From: Holothuria scabra
Lineage: Eukaryota; Echinodermata; Holothuroidea; Aspidochirotida; Holothuriidae
Assembly: GCA_037179385.1 (NCBI GenBank)
Contig: CM074188.1
Coordinates: forward strand, 21,345,318 to 21,409,317
Direction of reading: 5' to 3'
Length of the DNA stretch: 64,000 bases
This document shows positions 1 through 12,560 of the stretch, piece by piece. The position numbers and the translations under genes were made by a program. Below the pieces are notes generated by a model that did no database searches, was not told where the DNA came from, and saw only the letters and a program-made list of their open reading frames with translations. Numbering within the stretch: position 1 is the stretch's first letter; each line of letters opens with the position of its first letter.

Positions 1-1139
1 GAACCCTTACAGCTCTTAGCCTCTCCACCCCCACACCCTTCTCCTTCCAATCGTCGGGAGCGACAGTCCCTTGTCCCAATGTTCGAATTTTTCTGTCTTC
101 ATTTCTTGCGCTAAAGTGGCTGTTACAAAACTGCTCGTCGGAGATAACTTCTTAACTTGTCATATACAAATGAGGAATAACAAAAACGCTCTTTCGTCTC
201 AATAAAAGTTACCGAACTCACACGAATCCTGCGGATATACGCTTACGCTCTGGAAAGTTGAAGGCGACTATGCGATCCAGCTACGGTGCTTCGTCGACTT
301 GCTTGATCTGAATTAAAGCTTCCATTAGAGGGCGTCAGTAGTCCCGAGCTCTCTTCCACAAAACGGATCACGCACGTATCTGAGTTAGAGATCTACGAGG
401 GAGCTGCAAAAGAACCAGTCATGATGGTATGATTTTAAGGTGAGATAATTCTCCTTTCAATAAAACACTTTTATGTGAATGTTTTAGGCTCTTAGTATGG
501 CCTGCAGATGGAGACCAGACTCTGCACTGAGGATTAAAACGATGCATCTCGGATATAATGATATACCCGCGGTAGTTAACGTAGTTAGGGACAACCTTTT
601 TTAATATATAGTGTAAAACGCAGGCTGTTGACGGCTTAGCCGGGCGATAGGGGCGGTCGCCCCCCTTTCAAAAATGAGGTGGAAAAGAGGGGACCAAAAA
701 AGAGGAATAAAGAAGAGAGGGTGGTAAGTGGTAGCGCCCTAGTTTTTCTAAAGAGGAGGTTACACTCAGATCCCTCCTCTACGACCATGGGATGAAATAC
801 TGTCTAAGCCCTTGACAGGATCTAACAATGTATTCGAAAGGCTAAAACACTGTATGGAAGAAGGAAGTATTCTTCATTTATATATAAAATCACATAAATT
901 CTTTCGAATAGTAATAATTTTAGAGGTGTAGAAAACAAGGCTCTCCTGTGATAGACCCTTTTCCAAAATACAATTACAAAGAATTGTGGGATAGTGCACT
1001 GGTGTCTGTTGTAACAGGCCACTGCAAAATGACAATTACAAAAGTGAAGCGCACCAAAAATCTGTCCCATAAACCTTTGTCAGTTTGAAATAGCTATTTG
1101 GGAAATGATCTGTAGTCACATTAATATGAGGAACAGACT
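1..1139. other. No gene seen; intergenic start of window
   Basis: No exon-like block with plausible splice sites or a recognisable protein was found on either strand. The only notable patch is G/C-rich sequence at about 630-680 (a run of Gs, then Cs) that resembles the degenerate transposon termini seen elsewhere here. Short open frames in this stretch have no recognisable domain. Confidence 0.5.
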
Positions 1140-2300
1140 CTTTAAATTTAATAGTGTTTGGTTAAAGGTACAAAGGTTTCATAATAATATTTAAAACAAA
1201 GGAAGGTAGTTTGTAAAATTTTAGAATAAAATCCAAGTACCATTTGTCACATTTAGCATAACAGTAGAGTAAGATTAAAAATACTTTATTTAAAATTAAG
1301 ACACATTAGACTCTTTTACAGTAATATCCATCTGTAAGATTCTTCCCAAACAGTTTTAGAAAAACAAACGTTTAGAATAGGATTCAAGGTTAAAAAAAGT
1401 TAGAAAGGGGAAACCTTCACGAAATTAAGAAAATAATTAGAAAAAGATAAACTGGCTTTTTTAGGATCCGTTCATAGCTAGTTTAATTTAAAGGTATGGA
1501 AATTCTTAATTTGCAAAAGAATATTGCAAATTAAGTATCTTCATACCTGCATACCTTGTTGTTCAGTTGGAAATATATAAGAATCAGAATTTAGAATCAG
1601 TGCCCGGACACAGGAAGTGAATATAAATGAAGACGGCCCGTTTAGAACAATTAAATTCTTCCAAAATAGCTTTAGAAATGAACTTTTAGAATAAGGTCAA
1701 AGATAATATTACGTGTTAAATAAAGTGATTCTTACATTCTATTTAGAATAAGATATTCTTTCATGATATTTAGAATAAGATACGTGGGTTATTTAGTGTA
1801 ATATCAGGATTTTACTTAGTATTTAATTCTATTGAAAAGTAGTAAGATTCTCCACTAACATTTTCAATTGAATTCTGTAAATGTTGGGTACTAATTTAGA
1901 ATCATGGCCCTAGAAAAATTCTAAATTAAAGTCAACCCGATCAGAACATTTACAATAAGGTTCATTTGTAAGATCTTTCCAAAACAGTTCTAGAAAAAAC
2001 TTTAAAAATGAGAGCTAAGATATTGTTTTGTATAAGTTTCAAAGATTCTTTTATAAAATGAAAAAAAGGGTTACTCAAACAATAAAATAATAGCAAAATA
2101 CATAAAAGCTCTTCTGGTATAATAGCAAAATTCTTCCACAGTACTTTGTTTGATTAAAAGGGATAAATATTCGTTACTAATATTTCAAATTAACTAATCT
2201 ACAGTCTGTGTCCGAAAGTGATTCTAGATTAGAGACAAACCTAAGTTAGATTCATATGTAAGATTTTCTCAAAATAGGCTAGTTCTGGATGCTAGCGTAT
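1140..2300. repeat. Degenerate AT-rich short repeat
   Basis: The motif TTTAGAATAAGAT and near variants recur at about 1217, 1370, 1590, 1690, 1740, 1770 and 1895. A second recurring block, roughly TAAGATTCTTCCAAAACAG, occurs at about 1338, 1660, 1972 and 2261. Spacing is irregular, so this looks like an old, decayed tandem or nested repeat. No coding potential was seen. Confidence 0.4.
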
Positions 2301-3690
2301 CTTAGCACTTTTGGAATATAGGTGTAGGTGTATAGTGTAGATATTTTAATAGCTTTAATTAAATACTAGGACTAAGGCAATTAACAAGACTGAACAAGAA
2401 GGATTTGATAAACGTTTTATTTTAACGTTTAGGCTCGTTTTATTTCTAATACAAAGGTACTTTTATAAGAAAGTTTTATATATAGAAGTAAACTTTACAA
2501 CACGGCAGTCAAGTAGACTTATGATTTGTCATTAAATCAATACTAATTATGTGATGCTTATCCTTATTTAAAAATTCACGCCTAGCAAACATTGAGTTAA
2601 TTTTCTTAGACGCGCTTTCATAATGGAAATGTCACACGTACAGACGTAGCTCGTTAAATACTTTCCGATTTCAGTTAATAAATATAAACAACAATTTTCA
2701 TGTAGGAATAGGCTACATGTAAATGAAACCGTTAATCACAGGGAGATGAATGTTGAATTAAAGATTAGCTGACAAGGTGTTCGTAAATCTATGATATTGA
2801 TCACGCACAAGCCAGCAAAACATTTAGACGTGAAAAGAATAGTGTAATTTTGATTAAAAGTCGCTTAAAATTATATTGTTTTAAACAACTATGATTATGT
2901 TAAGCGAGTTTGATTAAAAATCTTGACAGGTGATGTTGTAGTCTGTTACCTAATTTATAGTGACTGAAGTGATAAGAGACGGAAATAGTTTATGTGTAGA
3001 CATTCTGATGTTTCGAAAAGTGTTTGTCGGAGATAACAAGGTGAAGAAACAGATTGCCGAGGTTGTTTTAGTCAAAAGAACACGAACAGATTTCCGGTTA
3101 CTAAGAGAAGGTAGTAATTATTGCTTGTGTTGCTGATTTTATACTGTATACAATAAGATGTGGAACTAGATGATGCAGTCAGCTAAATAGGATACATTAG
3201 GAAACTTCGGTGATTTCAGTTGTTATATTCAGGTGCTGATGCTATTCTAGACCATCTAATGTATATTGATGGATGTTAAAGTAAGAGATGATTGATTCAG
3301 ACGATGTTGAGGTTTGATGTTGCGGACGCCGAGTTTAGTGTATTAAATAAAGATGTAGAATCGGATTGCTTAGGTAATTTTAGTTATAGGATCACATGTA
3401 GAGTTAAATACCTGTTTTAATAGAAGAGGTAAAATTAAAAGATATGTACTAAGATAGGAGGTGGGCGCTAATTTATGAGGTGGGTGGGAAGTAAAATAAC
3501 TGACGATGCTGTTATTAGCAAGCAGTGCGTAAAATAAACATCTTAGTGGCTAAGTCTAGATTAAAAATAGCAAACATATTCTGGGAACTGTAGGAGGCTG
3601 ACAATGGTAAGCCTTAGGCAGAATAGGGAGGGCAAGGGAAACAAGAAATATTTAGGGGATGATTTTGGCAAACATAACGTGAGACCAACA
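2300..3690. other. AT-rich DNA, no gene seen
   Basis: AT-rich sequence with many stop codons in all frames and no splice-bounded open frame. From about 3450 the plus strand becomes purine-rich, leading into the satellite-like array. Confidence 0.45.
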
Positions 3691-6600
3691 TCATTGTAAC
3701 AAAGGATTTATGGTGAACAAGATAATTCTGGGTGGTGGGGTGGCTGGAGAAGGTGGATGAAGATCAAGCAAAGGAGGTCGGGTAAAAGAAGGGGGAAAGT
3801 AAACTGTGTTATCGTGCTGATGGAAGGGTAAGAGTGAACCCTTTGCAGTAACATCTTGGCGGCGGGGTGGAAAACAGAGGGAGATGGTCAAGTTAGGGCT
3901 GTTACAAGGCTTATGTGGAGAAAAGTCATGCCTTCTCAGCAACACCTGGTTTGAAAACAAAATCTATGTTTATGAAGTTGAAGAGGCGAATGCGGAAGGG
4001 GAGGGGAAAGGGGGGCGCTTAACTTGAGCCAAGGAGAGTGATGAAAGGGTAGATAAATTGGAGTAACATGTTTTACATAGGAATTGACGGGGGATTAGTG
4101 AGGGTAGATGGTTTGGAGAAGTGTAATGGGAATTAAGCATAGTATAAGACATTGGTGAGCAACTTTACAGCAACACTACGAAAAATGCACGGGATGTTCT
4201 GTCAGGTCAGGTCAGGTGAATGGGGAGTTAAGCAAACGGGTGCTGGTAAATAAGGTTCAGTGTTATCGGGCTTAAATTGGGAATGGGCCGAAAGAAAAAC
4301 ATCTTTGCAGGAAATCCTAGTTGAACAACAACAATAACCCACGTTCTGTGGGATAAGACTAATGTCTGGTAAAGAATTGGGAAAGGGGGACTGGGAGGTA
4401 TGCTGCTTATATTGGAAAATCATATATGAGATAACCCGATTGACGGTAACAGAGAATCATACATGTTAGGTAACAGAGAGCGAGATGAATATATGGTGCT
4501 GACATTAGAGTATCGTACGTAATGGGGATATCTTAGATAATTCTGTGTAGTTGGGGGAGTTAAGAGGAGGGATATAAGGGATGGGGTTGGGGAAAATAAA
4601 TACGGAAAAAAGTTATGATTGCTGGAAGACAAAAAAGGTTGATGAGGATTTAGCAGACGGAGAAAAGTAAGTGGGAAGTGGATCTGATTTAAAAATAACT
4701 CGTAATATAAATACTTACCGGTACGTACTTTAGGCATGTCGGGGAGGCAAGTCGGGGTAGAGGGTCATTTACGATATAGTAAAATAGTACGTAAAAGATT
4801 GTGTTTGTTGAAAAAACAGTTTAATCCACAGAAAGCACGTTCAGTGGGGTGGATAGGTAAGGGTAAGGACTTAGAGAAGATGGAAGGTTCCCTGAAGGGA
4901 GAGAGGACGGGAAGGGGGAAAAGGAGGATTTATTATGCTTTCATTCTGAAACCTATTCAGAAGCGTAGTCTTTCAACTGCAAGCATGTTATGTAAAGTAG
5001 AAGGTGGAGTATAAAGGTTAAATAGAAGGTGACAACGGGGGGGGCAAGTGTTTTGTGGTTGATACTAGGAATGGACAAGGAGGCGAGCTTTGTTGAAAAG
5101 TTACTTTCTGTGTGGTAAAACGACGTGTAGAAAGGTTGAAATGAGGACAGGCATTAAAGACAATATTGGGAAATGATGTGCAAGATGGACACAGTACAGT
5201 TTACCACAGCAACCAAGTTATGTGGGTTGGGAATGATAGGTGGGGATTAAGCAGAGAAGGTAAAGACTTTAGGGACAAAACGGTGTTGATAATAGGAAAC
5301 TGTTAGCGAGATGGATAACTGTAACCTTAGAAGGTGGGGTAGGCGGGTCAGGACAAGAAAAATGGGAGGGCGTGCTAACATAGTGAAATGATACGTAAGA
5401 TAAACTATGGTAACAGCAGCAACAAATACTGTTGTTGAGGTAGGGTTTAAACAAGAAAAGAAAAAGAGAAATAGTTTTGCTGCTAACATTTTAAAACGGT
5501 ACGTAGGTGAACACCTTTACAACAACACCTAGTCTAACAACCACCACGTTCTATGAGGGGTTGAGAGGCGAGTTCGATTGAAACAATTGGGGACTCGAGG
5601 TCAATGAATACGTTGCAGGGAAAGGTCCTGCAATTGCACACCAATTGAGCACCAACTTCTCATTGAACAACAACCCACTCTCTGTGGAGTATCAAAAGAT
5701 CGTTCAGGATAGTGATAGAGAGGGGCAGAATTTATGATGAAAACTTTTGTACAGATGCTACTTTTTCAGCAGCCACCAATTTCTGTGGGGTTGACGCGGT
5801 AGGGTGAGGATCGAGCAGAATAGGCAAGAGATGGGGATTGTGCTAATATTGGGAAAACGTGTAAAAAGGGACGCTTAGGACGGCAGGACTACGGAGGCTT
5901 TAGGCCCGGCACGTTGTTGATGTTTGTATTTAGACATCCGACTTGTAGGAAGGTCTCGAATCCTAATCGGGTAATGCCGAAGACTTCAATAGCACCTACT
6001 ACCACTGTGCTTGATGCTCAGCTTAAAAAAGGCCGTGGTCGGCTTGACTTAAATTGGTTGGAAAACCCCATCTAATTAAATTTTGGGCCGCCTTCACCTG
6101 ATAACGGGGACTTACTTTTTGCACACATTCGATGGTTAGCCTCACATCTGAATTGGATCAACGGTTCAAAGATGGATATATTTGCACCGACGCCTTGTCG
6201 CCAGCAAGCATGTTCTATTAGAGGTGGGAGGCGAATGGGGTTTAAGCAATGGGGGATTGGGTAAGTAATCCCCCAATGGGGGATTGAGTAAGTAATTAAA
6301 TTTTGGGCCGCCTTCACCTGATAACGGGGACTTACTTTTTGCACACATTCGATGGTAAGCCCCACATCAGAATTGGATCAACGTTTCAGAGATGGATATA
6401 TTTGCACCGACGCCTTGTCGCCAGAAAGCATGTTCTATTAGAGGTGGGAGGCGAATGGGGGTTAAGCAACGGGGGATTGGGCAAGTAATACTGGAATGTG
6501 CTGGAAAATGAAAACATCAAAGCCTAGTTGAACAAAGAAAAGAATTGCAAAAAGGCTTAGCTTTTCATGTTCTGAGGTTAATATGGAAGCCCTGTGGGGT

Positions 6601-7638
6601 TGAAAAAATGGGTTGGTGTCATATACACATGCAGTAAGGGAATGGAAAATAAATGGGGCTGACACTGGGGAACGGTACCGCGTACAGTGAATGACTCGAC
6701 AACCTGACAACAAAAAGTAGCTAAGAAACAACCATTGAGATGGGATAGAGAGATGGAGGAAATGGGGAGCAACTGCAGCAAAGCCTTGGTAAACAACAGC
6801 AAGCAAGTTCTGTGGGGTTAAAAGCGTATGGGGTCAGTCAGAGGGAAAAGCATGGGCGGCGTCAGAGGTGGGAGGGGGTGACCGCCCTTTATATTCGGAA
6901 GGAAATGTGAAAAAGAGAAGGAAAAGGAGCACTCAACTCATGCTTTCCCCTATCAAAATACCCTTAGATGGGCAAGTAAGTCAGATGGGGATCAAAGAGA
7001 GAGGCGTAGAGGGAAGGGGTATAGGTGTGGTACTGACAATGGGAAGGGTAGGTTAAAAGGAAAACTTCACTGCAATTCTTCGTCTCAAAGCAAAAGCATG
7101 TTCTGTGAGGGTTGGGGTGGCGAGTGGGGATTAATAAATTAAGTGTTTCTTCCATGGTGTTACTCAGCCGATACTGGGAAGGGAACGGATGATGAACGCT
7201 TAGCAGCAATTCTTAAGGGAACAACGGGTACGTTCAGTAGGATAGGGAGCGGTGGGTAGGAGGAATATGGAATACTGAAATTGGGAAACGAGGACAATCT
7301 TGTGGAAGCTTAAGAGCAGATCACAGTGTATCAACAGCAACCAAGTTCTATAGGGTTGAAGAAGGTGACCAAACAAGAACGCCTAGTTTAACAAGACCGG
7401 GCATGTCGGTGAGGGTTGGGGCAGGAGAGTGAGTCTTAAACAATGGGTTGGAGTAAGGTAAGGAAATATGGTTTCTGGGGCTGGAATGGGTCAGAAAATG
7501 ACACTTTAGCAGCAAAGCGGAGTTGAAAACCAACAATCACAACCACCTCGCTAGGAGAAAGTGGGGCGAGTGAGAGCATTAGAGATATGAGGATAATGGA
7601 TTTACACGTCTTTGCAGCAAAACCTGTTGTAATAAAAT
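3690..7638. repeat. Degenerate satellite-like tandem array (left part)
   Basis: A G-rich plus strand carries diverged copies of one unit. Its recognisable pieces, in order, are AACAACAGCAAGCATGTTCT, GTGGGGTTGA, GGCGAGTGGGGATTAAGCA, TGCTGATATTGGGAAACG and CACTTAGCAGCAAAGCCTAG. The 'catgttctgt' piece or a variant occurs at about 4338, 5548, 5779, 6208, 6428, 6568, 6808, 7096, 7225 and 7342. Units are roughly 100-300 bp and poorly conserved. The Pro/Ser-rich minus-strand open frames here are by-products of the G-rich composition. Confidence 0.55.
5930..6492. repeat. Dispersed repeat with internal 220-bp tandem duplication
   Basis: A block beginning around TTTTGGGCCGCCTTCACCTG at 6081 is repeated at 6301, an offset of 220 bp with only a few differences. 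The upstream part (about 5955-6060) and the block itself match a diverged copy at 54440-54766. It sits inside the satellite-like array and shares its 'catgttct' piece, so array and dispersed element are related. Confidence 0.65.
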
Positions 7639-8066
7639 CAGTGGCGTAGCTAGGATTTTTTCCAGGGGGGCAAAGGTATGAAATTTCCCCAAAAGTTTTC
7701 CCAGTCAATTTGTATGTATTTCATATAAAAAATGCAAATTTTCAAGTATAACAACATTACCATGTCATTATGTAATATTACCTGCATTTTTTGACGCAAA
7801 AATTTGGTGCAAGACTGGTGCATGCAAAATGGTGCAAGATTTTCGGCTTTGACAGGAACAGTACAAAACGTTGAATCGTGGTGGTTCATGAGGATAAAAC
7901 AAACTTTTGTGTCTTTACATGCATTCTTATGCCATTTATGCTATCTTACGAAGTAAAACTTGACATTAATTTTGCACACTTTTAGGAGTCAAAATAAAAG
8001 AGTATTGATCGATATAGGATTTGTGGTATTTCTTTGCCACAAAACTTTACTTTGTCATAAAGATTA

Positions 8067-8400
8067 TCTAAGCGGAGCGCCACCATTGGTTGGCGCGGAG
8101 CGTAGAGAAAATTTCGAAAAGTCAGACCCCTCAGATGGCCGGAAATAGCATTTTTCAGACTTATACGAAGAACCTACCCAGTCACTACCTTCTTTTGTCG
8201 TTTGCAAATAAAATCCTGCCTTCAAAATATGTTCGCAAACTGCAAAGTGATCAGAGAGTTAAGGAGTAATCTGACCCAAAAATGTAATTTTGCCCAAAAG
8301 ACTGAGCAAAACGCCACCATTGGTTGGCGCGGAGCGTAAAAAATTTCGAAGTGTCAGATCCCTCAGTTAAAAATAGCGTATTCATGCTTGTAAAGAGAAT
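8067..8400. repeat. Dispersed repeat, two units (GGCGCGGAGCG family)
   Basis: Two diverged copies of one block, at about 8080-8180 and 8310-8400. Each runs from GCCACCATTGGTTGGCGCGG to the 'cagaccctcag...ggaaat' segment. Related copies lie at 10285-10610 and 16115-16330. It is nested in the 1.85-kb hAT-like element. Confidence 0.6.
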
Positions 8401-8576
8401 CTAAACATGTAGTCTTTATTTTTTATCGATGCCACCAGTGGGAAACAGAGTCTACACTTTTAAAGTAAAAATTGGAATTTGACAGAATTGCCCATTTGTA
8501 GGAATAAAAAAAACTGGCATCACTGAGGGACGTACTTGCAGAGACAATCCTTCTCCTTTGAAAATTTTTGGTTGGG

Positions 8577-8712
8577 TATTGGACCTTCAACATTCTCCCC
8601 TGGTCTCATATTTTTCTTTTAGGGTTGAGTCCTCCAAAAGCCCTACCCAGGTTTTCATTGCGCAACTGTGATCTACATCGCTCCTCCTCATCTCCTATTT
8701 ACATTATGTATA
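8577..8712. repeat. Dispersed repeat, copy 1
   Basis: About 135 bp starting at 'attggaccttcaa' is closely matched at 13649-13788, including the segment GTTGAGTCCTCCAAAAGCCC. It lies within the hAT-like element. Confidence 0.65.
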
Positions 8713-8988
8713 GTGAAGAAGTGAAGAAGGCTACAAGGTACTCATGGACCCGTTTATTGTTACACCCCAAGTGAGCAGAAAGCTTTTTTCCCGAACTAGC
8801 CTGTAAGCCTCCAAGGATTAGGCCAAGTAACAAAATCTAAGTATGCCAATGGATCCCGTTCATTCAAATTTCTAGACTAACTTGAAGTTAATCGTTGGCC
8901 ATGGATTGTTTCAGCCCCATCCATCGTTATGTACACAGAGTAAAATCGGTATAGCTACTAGTAACTTGCATGACAATATGATAAACTC

Positions 8989-9002
8989 GGGGGGGGGGGG
9001 GG
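8989..9002. repeat. Poly-G tract
   Basis: A run of about 14 Gs inside the hAT-like element. A matching run of Cs follows at about 9461-9474, near the right terminus. Confidence 0.9.
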
Positions 9003-10284
9003 TCTACGTTAGTGACTTGTCAGTTTTCACATCCTTTCACTAAATTCCCAAAGTGTACAACGCAGAGACTGTGTGCAAGGGGATAAGTTCGGGTTAACAG
9101 CCTTTCAATGTTAGTTGTACTGTATCAGCTTTCGTTAAATTACTCAATAACAGCTTCATGTGCACTGGAATGCACTGGTCATAAAAACCGCGCGTATACA
9201 AGAGAACATTCAATCTGCTACGCGGCGAGGATATTTCTGTGGAACGCGAGTAGGGCCGGTTCATGCGACACTGACGAAATCTCAAATCTAGGTTAATTTG
9301 TTGCATGAAAATGCGAATTATGTATGAAAAATGTCTCAGAATTTCTTATTCTTACAAAAATTTTGAGAAATTTTTGTTAGAGTAAGAAAATTCATCAAAT
9401 TTCTCCAATTTCATCAAATTTCCCCAAATTATTTTCCAGGGGGCAACTTGCCCCCCTGTCCCCCCCCCCCCCCAGTAGCTACGCCACTGAATAAAAAAGT
9501 ACCTGAAGTGAACTTTGTAGGGAATCCTAGTTTAAAAAACAGCAAGATTCAATTTGGATGGATAGTGTGAGGAACTGAAGGTGGTTGAGTATTAGGCAAA
9601 GGGTCTGGGAAAGAGGCAAATGAAAATTCATGGTGCAGGTATTAGGAAACGAGACATTTAGACACCTTTTTAGCATCGACGAAGTCTAACAACACATTCC
9701 CTGTGAGATGAAATAAGACCGGTAAGGAATAAGCAATGGAGGAAGGATTGGGACGGCCGTGAGGAAAGCATAGTTGAATGACAGTTGCTTCCTGAGGATG
9801 ATATAAAGTGGGGGGGATGTAAAAAGTGGAAAGAGTAGGAACATAACTGAAAATCTAATGTTAGATAGACACTTAGCAGCAAAGCTTACATTGTGAACGG
9901 CTTAATTGTGGGGCTGGAAAGTGGGTGGGGACGAAGCAGAGGGAAAAGGGGAGGGAAATAAATGAAAAGTGTGTTGCTGATGTTGGGAAACTCTTTGAAC
10001 AACAGCAAGCAAGTTTTGAGGATTAGGAGCAGCCAGGTGGGAATCAAGAGAAAGAGAGAGGGGGGAGGGAAGGGGAAAATAAATTGCTGAAATTGGGAAA
10101 CGGAAGATAAATCGTTTAACAGCAATGTCTAGTCAAATAACGGAAAGCATGTTTTGCGGGGGGAGGGAGGGGTAATACAGAGTAAATAAATTAGTGTTAC
10201 GGTGCTAATAATAGGATTGGACCGGAAGACGAACACTTAGTTTAGCAGCGACGACTAGGTGTAAAAACAATTAAGACCTTTGGG

Positions 10285-10610
10285 CAGTGGCGGATCCATG
10301 GTTTGCCAGAAGGGGACCCAGGTCAGTTGTAACGGAAGTCGCAACCCCTCAGATAGTCGGTAATTGCATTCACCAGGATTGTAAGTAGAATCTAAGCAGT
10401 CCCTGTTTTGGTAATCCTGCTCGAAAGAATTACCGGCGTGCGCTCAATTGGTTGGCCCGGAGCATATAGAAGATTTTGAAAAATTCCAACCCCTCAGAGA
10501 GCTGGAAATGGCAGTCCCGGGGCTTGTTAACAGAATTAAAGCGGTCGTTAGTTTGGAGCTTTCTTTTGGCAGTGAAATGGTGAAAGTCAACGAAAAAAGA
10601 AAATGTGCAA
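10285..10610. mobile_element. hAT-like terminus with GGCGCGGAGCG-family body
   Basis: It starts CAGTGGCGGATCC at 10285, a hAT-style end, and continues into two diverged units of the block also seen at 8067-8400 and 16115-16330 ('ccctcagatag.cggtaattgca', then 'ccctcagagagctggaaatggca'). No matching right end was identified, so the boundary is approximate. Confidence 0.5.
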
Positions 10611-10703
10611 AAAAATGAAAATGTGCAAGATGATCAGACATTTGCTAAAAATTGCAGGAATTATTTGGTGAAAATTAGAGACAAAGTCGAGTGATAAAAA
10701 GGG

Positions 10704-11000
10704 CAGTGGCGGCGCTACTGGGGCAAGAGGGGGGCATTTTCACCCCCTCAGATATTTGCCTTTCCCCCACTCCCCCCCCCCCCAACTTTGGTCAGTTAGG
10801 ATTTGGATTAACCGAAAAAAAACTCTTCAGATTTTTCATACAATGTGCTAAAACTTCGAGATTCCGGGGACTACGCCCCTGGACCCCCCACCCCAGTAAC
10901 GGACGCTTTGCTCTCGGTTTTGCCTTGCGACCTAGAAAGATTTTGCTCCTTTGCCCTCTGTTTTCCCCCACAATTTTGACATTCTGGCGCCCCCAATGAT
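10704..11000. mobile_element. Second hAT-like terminus, fragment
   Basis: It begins CAGTGGCGGCGCTACTGG at 10704, followed by G-rich and then C-rich tracts. The right side ends vaguely near the 'ggcgcccccaatgataaggggg' segment at about 10985. The open frames across it are compositional artefacts. Confidence 0.35.
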
Positions 11001-11399
11001 AAGGGGGACGGGTGTTCTTATAAGCAAATATGACACATCTTATAGGCCTGAGTTGGAAAAGGTCTTATCACTTTTTAATGAAGTACCGGTAAAACAAAAG
11101 TTTAATTTGTTTTGGAAGGGACCCTGGTGGGTGGTAAAGGTGGACAGAGTTATGGAGTTGAGAATATGCTCATGTGACAGTTAAACAGCAGTGTAGCGAA
11201 ACAACAGCCAGGAAGTTTCGCAGGGTTTTAGAGGGAGGACGGGGGACCAAACGAAGGAATGGAGATATTCGGAAACAACTTGTTGAACGCCTAGTTTAAC
11301 AACAATAAGCATGTTCTGTGAGGTAGGAGTTATAGGTAAGGGTTAAGTACAAAAGGTGGGCAAAGAAGAATAAATACCGGAGAGTGTATCTTAATATGA

Positions 11400-12560
11400 C
11401 ACTGAGAATGGTCTGGGGAAATCACATTGTTTGAGTGGTGCAAAAATGGGGCAGGGGAGGGCAGTTCTTGGACCATTAGAAGTAGTTTCTATTAGGAAGG
11501 GAAATGATGTCAAGAGTCAAACTTTACTGCGGGTTTTTCGGGGTGACAAGTTGGATTAAGCCTACTTAGCCAGTTGGGACAACCCTGTTGTGCTTCAAAA
11601 GCATGCTACAATATACAGTTTGTCATGCTATGAAGCAACTCGTTCTGCGTTTGCTAACCTAACTTGGAAAATTAACATAATTTTGTTCTGCATTGTTCGG
11701 CAGTTTTTCATGGTTTGAAGCATGAATTTGACAACAGAACAGATATGATTTTCCCAAATGTGGGTGGCCTCCAAAATTACTCTGAACTCGAATGAATTGG
11801 AATCAAACTTTTCAAAGTAAGTAAATACCCGATGTGGCGAATGAGAAGCAAAGCGTGGATAATCTTTTACACTTACGGTATTGTCCGGGGTGCAGCGGCG
11901 GTTGCATTGATTCAAGTGAAGTCGAGAGGGAGATTTAGTGACAATATATAAGACAATACACTACTTAACCTGGCCAGGGTCGGGCGACAGTGACACCCCC
12001 ACCCGTGACAGGTATCTTCCGAGACTACAAATGGCTTCGCTGATCACTGATACCCACTCAGTCATGCCCCTTCGTGGTATACGAGAACACAACTCCATTC
12101 TTGAACACGGATTCTCTTCTTGCAAAATTCTGAAATTTCAATGAAATCGTCACTCACTCAGTCCCTCTTCTTATATGATCGAGAAGGTTCATCCCTCTCA
12201 TAGTCGTCACTGAATGACCCGAATGTGACCAGGTCCAGTTTCGAACCAGTTGGTTTCAGTAAGGTTGGCCACGGCCTTTTTTCAGTTGTGGCTCACTGGC
12301 TTGTTTCCCTGTTTTGACTAGAGTGGACGTGAGTCTCAAGACGACATTGATTGGGGCAATTCGCTTCAAAATCCAATGAACTCTCACGATGACATGAATG
12401 TTTCGCGTGCGCTGCGAGGGATTTTTGCAAACTTTACCAATTAGTATGTGTGTGTGGTATCCGGCAAGTCAGGAGCCTTGTCAAAACGGGCCCCTTTAAA
12501 AGCGTGTCCCCAGATCCACCTTCTCTTATGGGGCTTAAGGTTAGTATGATAATATAGCCA
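11400..12560. other. Mixed unassigned DNA with repeat fragments
   Basis: No supported gene. A short segment at about 12270-12310 (CAGTTGTGGCTCACTGG and neighbours) is the reverse complement of sequence at about 54535 and partly of 6020, marking it as repeat-derived. A 95-codon minus-strand open frame at 11628-11915 has no recognisable domain. Confidence 0.4.

Larger units (their letters stand above)
7639..9489. mobile_element. Non-autonomous hAT-like DNA transposon, 1851 bp
   Basis: The left end starts CAGTGGCGTAGCTA at 7639. The right end is its inverse, TAGCTACGCCACTG, finishing at 9489. Both ends continue into matching G-rich/C-rich tracts (ccaggggggcaa against ttgccccc). The flanks are aataaaat (7631-7638) and aataaaaa (9490-9497), a probable 8-bp target duplication with one mismatch. 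A CAGTGGCG end and 8-bp duplication are typical of hAT elements. I see no transposase. It carries older repeat pieces and is inserted into the satellite-like array. Confidence 0.7.
9490..11400. repeat. Degenerate satellite-like array (right part)
   Basis: The units seen at 3690-7638 resume after the hAT-like element, with 'catgttctgt'-type pieces at about 10008, 10147 and 11310 and 'gctgatattgggaaac'-like pieces at about 9980 and 10090. The stretch from 10285 to about 11000 is occupied by inserted repeat elements. Confidence 0.5.

Noticed and set aside
3691..5489. Series of Pro/Ser-rich minus-strand open frames (60-105 codons)
   Set aside because: They lie in a G-rich repeat array whose composition depletes stop codons on the minus strand. 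No start context, domains or splice structure.
11628..11915. 95-codon minus-strand open frame
   Set aside because: No recognisable domain, no convincing splice sites, and repeat-rich surroundings.
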